Shown piece by piece: positions 60,619 to 64,000 of a stretch of DNA of 64,000 nucleotides (position 1 is the stretch's first letter; each line of letters opens with the position of its first letter). Location: NCBI GenBank assembly GCA_949825025.1, contig OX463778.1, positions 50,120,829 to 50,184,828 on the forward strand. The letters are read 5' to 3'. The notes below the pieces were generated by a model. The model was not told where the DNA came from, did no database searches, and worked only from the letters and a program-made list of their open reading frames with translations. This stretch comes from Siphlonurus alternatus. Taxonomy: Eukaryota; Arthropoda; Insecta; Ephemeroptera; Siphlonuridae. Both the position numbers and the translations under genes were made by a program.

Positions 60619-62966
60619 TAAATAAATAATCAGATCTTCCTTATGGTACTGGTACGATTAATTCATGAATCGATTGTGCATTTACGAACACACGTTTTTC
60701 TTTCATTATTACTTTCTTGTGCAACTTTTGGTCCTAGATAATGGGCGCGATTCACGAATATTAGCCTGGTGCTAACCGCGGTTAGTAAGAAAGCTGGATA
60801 ACTTTCTGGATAACTATTTCATGAATCGTCCCCATAATATATCCGATTGCACGAATGTCAATCTAAATAGTTGAGCTAGAGTACAACACACTTTTAGTAA
60901 GACCTAATTTGATAACCGTGTTTTTGTGTTATGCTGATTTTAAAATTGAAACAAACGAGTTTTTCAGTTAAGGCATTTCGCATACTAGAACAACAAAACA
61001 TTCATGCAATCAGAACTACTTACTCTTACAGTTAGTATAAAATTGGTAATATGCAAAGATCATGCATGAATCATGATTTTTTATTTTTATGATTTTATTT
61101 ATTTTTTATGTTATTACCTGTCACTATTTCGTCACCTCCGATTCCATCTGTTGAATGCTCTGTAGTAGTTAATTCTGGGGTTGTTGTCAGTTCTTCAGTC
61201 GTTATTTCTGGGGTTGTTGTTGTCATTTCTTCAGTTGTTATTTCTGGGGATGTTATTTCTTCAGTCGTTATTTCTGGGATTGTTGTTATTTCTTCAGTTG
61301 TTATTTCTGGGGGTTTTATTTCTTCAGTCGTTATTTCTGGGGTTGTTGTTATTTCTTCAGTCGTTATTTCTGGGGTTGTTGTTATTTCTTCAGTCGTTAT
61401 TTCTGGGGTTGTTGTTATTTCTTCAATCGTTATTTCTGGGATTGTTGTTATTTCTTCAGTTGTTATTTCTGGGGGTTTTATTTCTTCAGTCGTTATTTCT
61501 GGGGTTGTTGTTATTTCTTCAGTCGTTATTTCTGGGGTTGTTGTTATTTCTTCAGTCGTTATTTCTGGGTTTGCTGTTATTTCTTCAATCATTATTTCTG
61601 GGATTGTTGTTATTTCTTCAGTTGTTATTTCTGGGGATGCTATTTCTTCAGTCGTTATTTCTGGGGTTGTTGTCATTTCTTCAGTTGTTATTTCTGGGGA
61701 TGCTATTTCTTCATTCGTTATTTCTGGGGTTGTTGTTATTTCTTCAGTCGTTATTTCTGGGGTTGTTGTTATTTCTTCAATCGTTATTTCTGGGATTGTT
61801 GTTATTTCTTCAGTTGTTATTTCTGGGGATGCTATTTCTTCAGTCGTTATTTCTGGGGTTGTTGTCATTTCTTCAGTTGTTATTTCTGGGGATTCTATTT
61901 CTTCATTCGTTATTTCTGGGGTTGTTGTTATTTCTTCATTCGTTATTTCTGGGGTTTTTATTTCTTCAGTCGTTATTTCTGGGGTTGTTGTTATTTCTTC
62001 AATCGTTATTTCTGGGATTGTTGTTATTTCTTCAGTTGTTATTTCTGGGGATGTTGTTGCAAATTCTATGGTCGTTATTTCTGGGGTTGTTGTTGTCAGT
62101 TCTACAGTCGTTATTTCTGGGGTTGTTATTTCTTCAGTCGTTATTTCGGGGGTGGTTGTTGTCATTTCTTCAGTCGTTATTTCTGGGGTTGTTGTCAGTT
62201 CTACAGTCTTTATTTCTGGGGTTATTGTTATTTCTTCAGTCGTTATTTCTGGGGTTGTTATTTCTTCAGTCGTTATTTCGGGGGTGGTTGTTGTCATTTC
62301 TTCAGTCATTATTTCTGGGGTTATTGTCAGTTCTACAGTTGTACTTTCTGTGGGGGTTGTTTGCTCTAGTGCTATTGTTGATTTTTCTGGTGTCAATGTT
62401 TCCATCGATACTGTTTCTACAGGTGCTAAAGTTTCTTTTGTTGTTATTTCGTCAATTGCAATAATTTCTTGTGTACTTGCATCTGTTGAGGTGACAATCT
62501 TAAGGTCTTTGGTTTCGGTGTTCAAAAGACTAGGAGCGTCAGTTTCTGTTTGCAATGAAGTATTTAATTCTTCAGGTACAACAGTCGTAGAAGTGCCAGC
62601 TTCTATGTTACCCTGAGTGATCGATTCTCCGGGCTCACTTGTCACTGGATCACCAGCTACTGCTTGGGTATTGACAATAGTATTATTTGATTCTCCCGGT
62701 TGTTCAGTCGGTATAGCATCGGTTATTACAGGCGTTTTTGTTTCAGAATTTATTTCATCAACAGGAGGATTTTTTGCTTCACCTATAGTAACCAGGTTGT
62801 CTGCTATTTCAGGTTCATTATTTGGTGTAGCTTCAGTATTACCTGGACTGTCTGGTTGCATGGTTGGGGTACCATTCACTTCAAAAGTCGTGGTTTCAGC
62901 CAACGCCACATATTGCGGCAGCACAATACAAAATAAGAGCAATGGTATATAGCCCATCTTAATCAT
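57606..62966 (-). CDS. S6: secreted mucin-like Thr/Glu-rich repeat protein, family not recognised
   Basis: Reverse-strand exons: 62966-61118, 60232-60156, 59816-59572, 58477-58371, 57706-57606, giving 792 residues. Exon 1 (start-1) encodes a signal peptide (YIPLLLFCIVLPQYVALA), a Thr/Pro/Glu region, then about 40 copies of a 9-11 residue unit of the type TTPEITTEEI. Exon 2 (1-0) reads LELCGCKDQLEEISNALQ. Exon 3 (0-2) is a helix (HLLNIFKDVVPILSNIEKL), then Asp/Glu/Pro-rich. Exon 4 (2-1) is Cys/Lys/Arg-rich. Exon 5 has GVSLYKLKGGVP and ends CRCPFRKRY. The Thr-dense repeat is a likely O-glycosylation domain. An acceptor (TTTTTGCAG) near 63033 implies a leader exon. Low-copy, non-repeat exons anchor it to the S family. 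Confidence 0.75.
58141..58171. repeat. (TA)n microsatellite
   Basis: About 15 TA units in an S6 intron. Confidence 0.85.
59157..59502. mobile_element. MITE family B copy in an S6 intron
   Basis: Ends ATGGACAACTTACATGA and TCATGTATGTTGTCCAT; core TGAATAGAGAGTTC, GTGCAGCCACGCCCCTGGAG, GACTTTCAATAATTTTTTT. Confidence 0.9.
60388..60446. repeat. (TA)n microsatellite
   Basis: About 29 TA units in the first intron of S6; a second run follows at 60543-60616. Confidence 0.95.
60543..60616. repeat. (TA)n microsatellite
   Basis: About 37 TA units. Confidence 0.95.
60749..60830. mobile_element. Short palindromic element with ATTCACGAA ends
   Basis: ATTCACGAATATTAGCC at the left, TATTTCATGAATCG at the right, and CTAACCGCGGTTAG in the centre. 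Related in ends to the 51470 element. Confidence 0.5.
61150..62350 (-). repeat. Coding minisatellite in S6 exon 1
   Basis: Around 40 tandem units of 27, 30 or 33 bases. On the coding strand most contain CCAGAAATAACGACTGAAGA with one-base variants (ACGATTGAAGA, ACGAATGAAGA). Units with GCATCCCCA or ACAATCCCA recur in the same order, so larger blocks of four to six units were duplicated. All lengths keep the frame. Confidence 0.9.
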
Positions 62967-63039
62967 AATAGTTTTATTTTATTTCATTTATTATATATTA
63001 TGTTCTCAAGAATACAATTCTGACGGTGCTTTCTGCAAA

Positions 63040-64000
63040 AATGAACATTTTCACATTAGTAGTGTAATTTTGGTTTGTGTAAAGCGTTGGAATAAAAAAT
63101 AACACCAAGTTTGGAATTAGATGGAAGAGAGCCTAATGGCTTAAATTCCGCTCTCAATACGGACAATTTGATTTATCTTTAATTATACTTTTCTTTCAAA
63201 TTTTAATGTTTTGTCCGACTCCTGAAATTTAAAAGTATCCCTTGTTGAAAAATTTCATCTTCAATTCATCCTTTACACGTCTAAACCTATTTTTTTTTTT
63301 TTTTTATTTCTAAATCACACCTTATTTTCTCTTCGCTCAAAGTGAGGATGAAATGAAGACAATATTTTTAACATTTTATGCCCAAGAAGAGGAAAAAATA
63401 CATAATATCGTCTTTTTCCCTCTTTTTTTTTCCTCTCAAATGATGCAAAATGAGTGGACAAAAGACGAGAGGAGAGCTTAATAGTGAAGAAAATATGAAA
63501 TTATTGAAATTTATTTCAACTCGGTTATATTATACCTTATTAAATGTTCCATGTTTTTTATTTCGAAGCATAATAATACTATTATTAATAACAAGATTTT
63601 GCAATATCACAAAATATCTACTACAAACATAATTTCACAAATAAGGCAATATATTGAATGAAAATAACCATATTGCACCCATACTAACACAGTGTCTAAC
63701 GCAGCAGCCGATCCGAGTGTTGGTTATGATGTTATGATTACTGATTATGATGCAACTGCGTTTCATTATTAAAAAATACTTAATATAAAACAAGAATGTA
63801 GTCGCAAATAAATAAATTATATTAATTTGTATTGCCTGTTGTTAACAGTGTTGAAACGATAAAAAATACACTCAAGCCAAAATAATCTTCCTTCTAGCCA
63901 AATCATTACGTCACGAGATTAAGCAACTTGTTGGTAAGCTTAAAAATGAAGTAGATTGCATGTATCTTCGAAATTAATTTTACATATTTTAATATATTAA
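63040..64000. other. AT-rich DNA at the right edge, upstream of S6
   Basis: No gene recognised. An upstream leader exon or promoter of S6 should lie here but I could not fix it. The motif CGAGATTAAGCAACTTGTTG at about 63916 recurs near S5. Confidence 0.4.

Noticed and set aside
61108..62616. Long + strand frames (502 and 427 codons) opposite S6
   Set aside because: They are by-products of the repeat unit, which is open in several frames. The reverse-strand frame has the signal peptide, splice phases and downstream exons.

Overview
The window looks like nuclear DNA from an arthropod, most likely a pancrustacean (insect or crustacean). It is AT-rich, its genes have short GT-AG introns, and its non-coding DNA is full of palindromic MITE-like elements, SINEs and microsatellites. 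The opsins are of the pancrustacean long-wavelength type, and the insect/crustacean CHK-kinase family is present. I could not fix the order or species.

1-5.4 kb: one probable terminal coding exon (223-444), then mostly AT-rich DNA with short repeats, a GC-rich patch with possible exons (about 4.0-4.5 kb) and a MITE carrying a TTTA microsatellite. 5.9-31.7 kb: a cluster of four complete long-wavelength-type opsin genes. Opsins 1, 2 and 3 are on the + strand and opsin 4 on the - strand, tail-to-tail with opsin 3. Each has a TATA promoter, a short non-coding leader exon and six or seven coding exons. All four leaders share two spaced motifs. The promoter and leader of opsin 3 occur a second time near 21.3 kb with no opsin body behind them. 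Coding exons 4 and 5 of opsins 1 and 2 (5 and 6 of opsins 3 and 4) are nearly identical between copies while introns are not, which suggests gene conversion.

33.6-34.9 kb: an intronless CHK/EcKinase-like gene. 35.7-63.0 kb: six genes (here called S1-S6; S3 on +, the rest on -) that I read as one diverged family of secreted, low-complexity proteins I do not recognise. Each starts with a signal peptide after a probable non-coding leader exon. A helix- or Cys-bearing exon with phases 0-2 follows, and each ends in a Cys- or basic-rich exon plus a short tail module (GNVP, VPIY or LYxLxGG, often ending in Arg-Tyr). The middle portions differ completely: a Thr/Glu mucin-like repeat in S6, Tyr-Pro-Glu-His repeats in S3, an acidic exon in S4. 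Intron phases tie them together better than sequence does.

No rRNA gene, tRNA gene or CRISPR array was seen. A 5S rRNA-derived SINE is present in at least two full copies plus one tail fragment.
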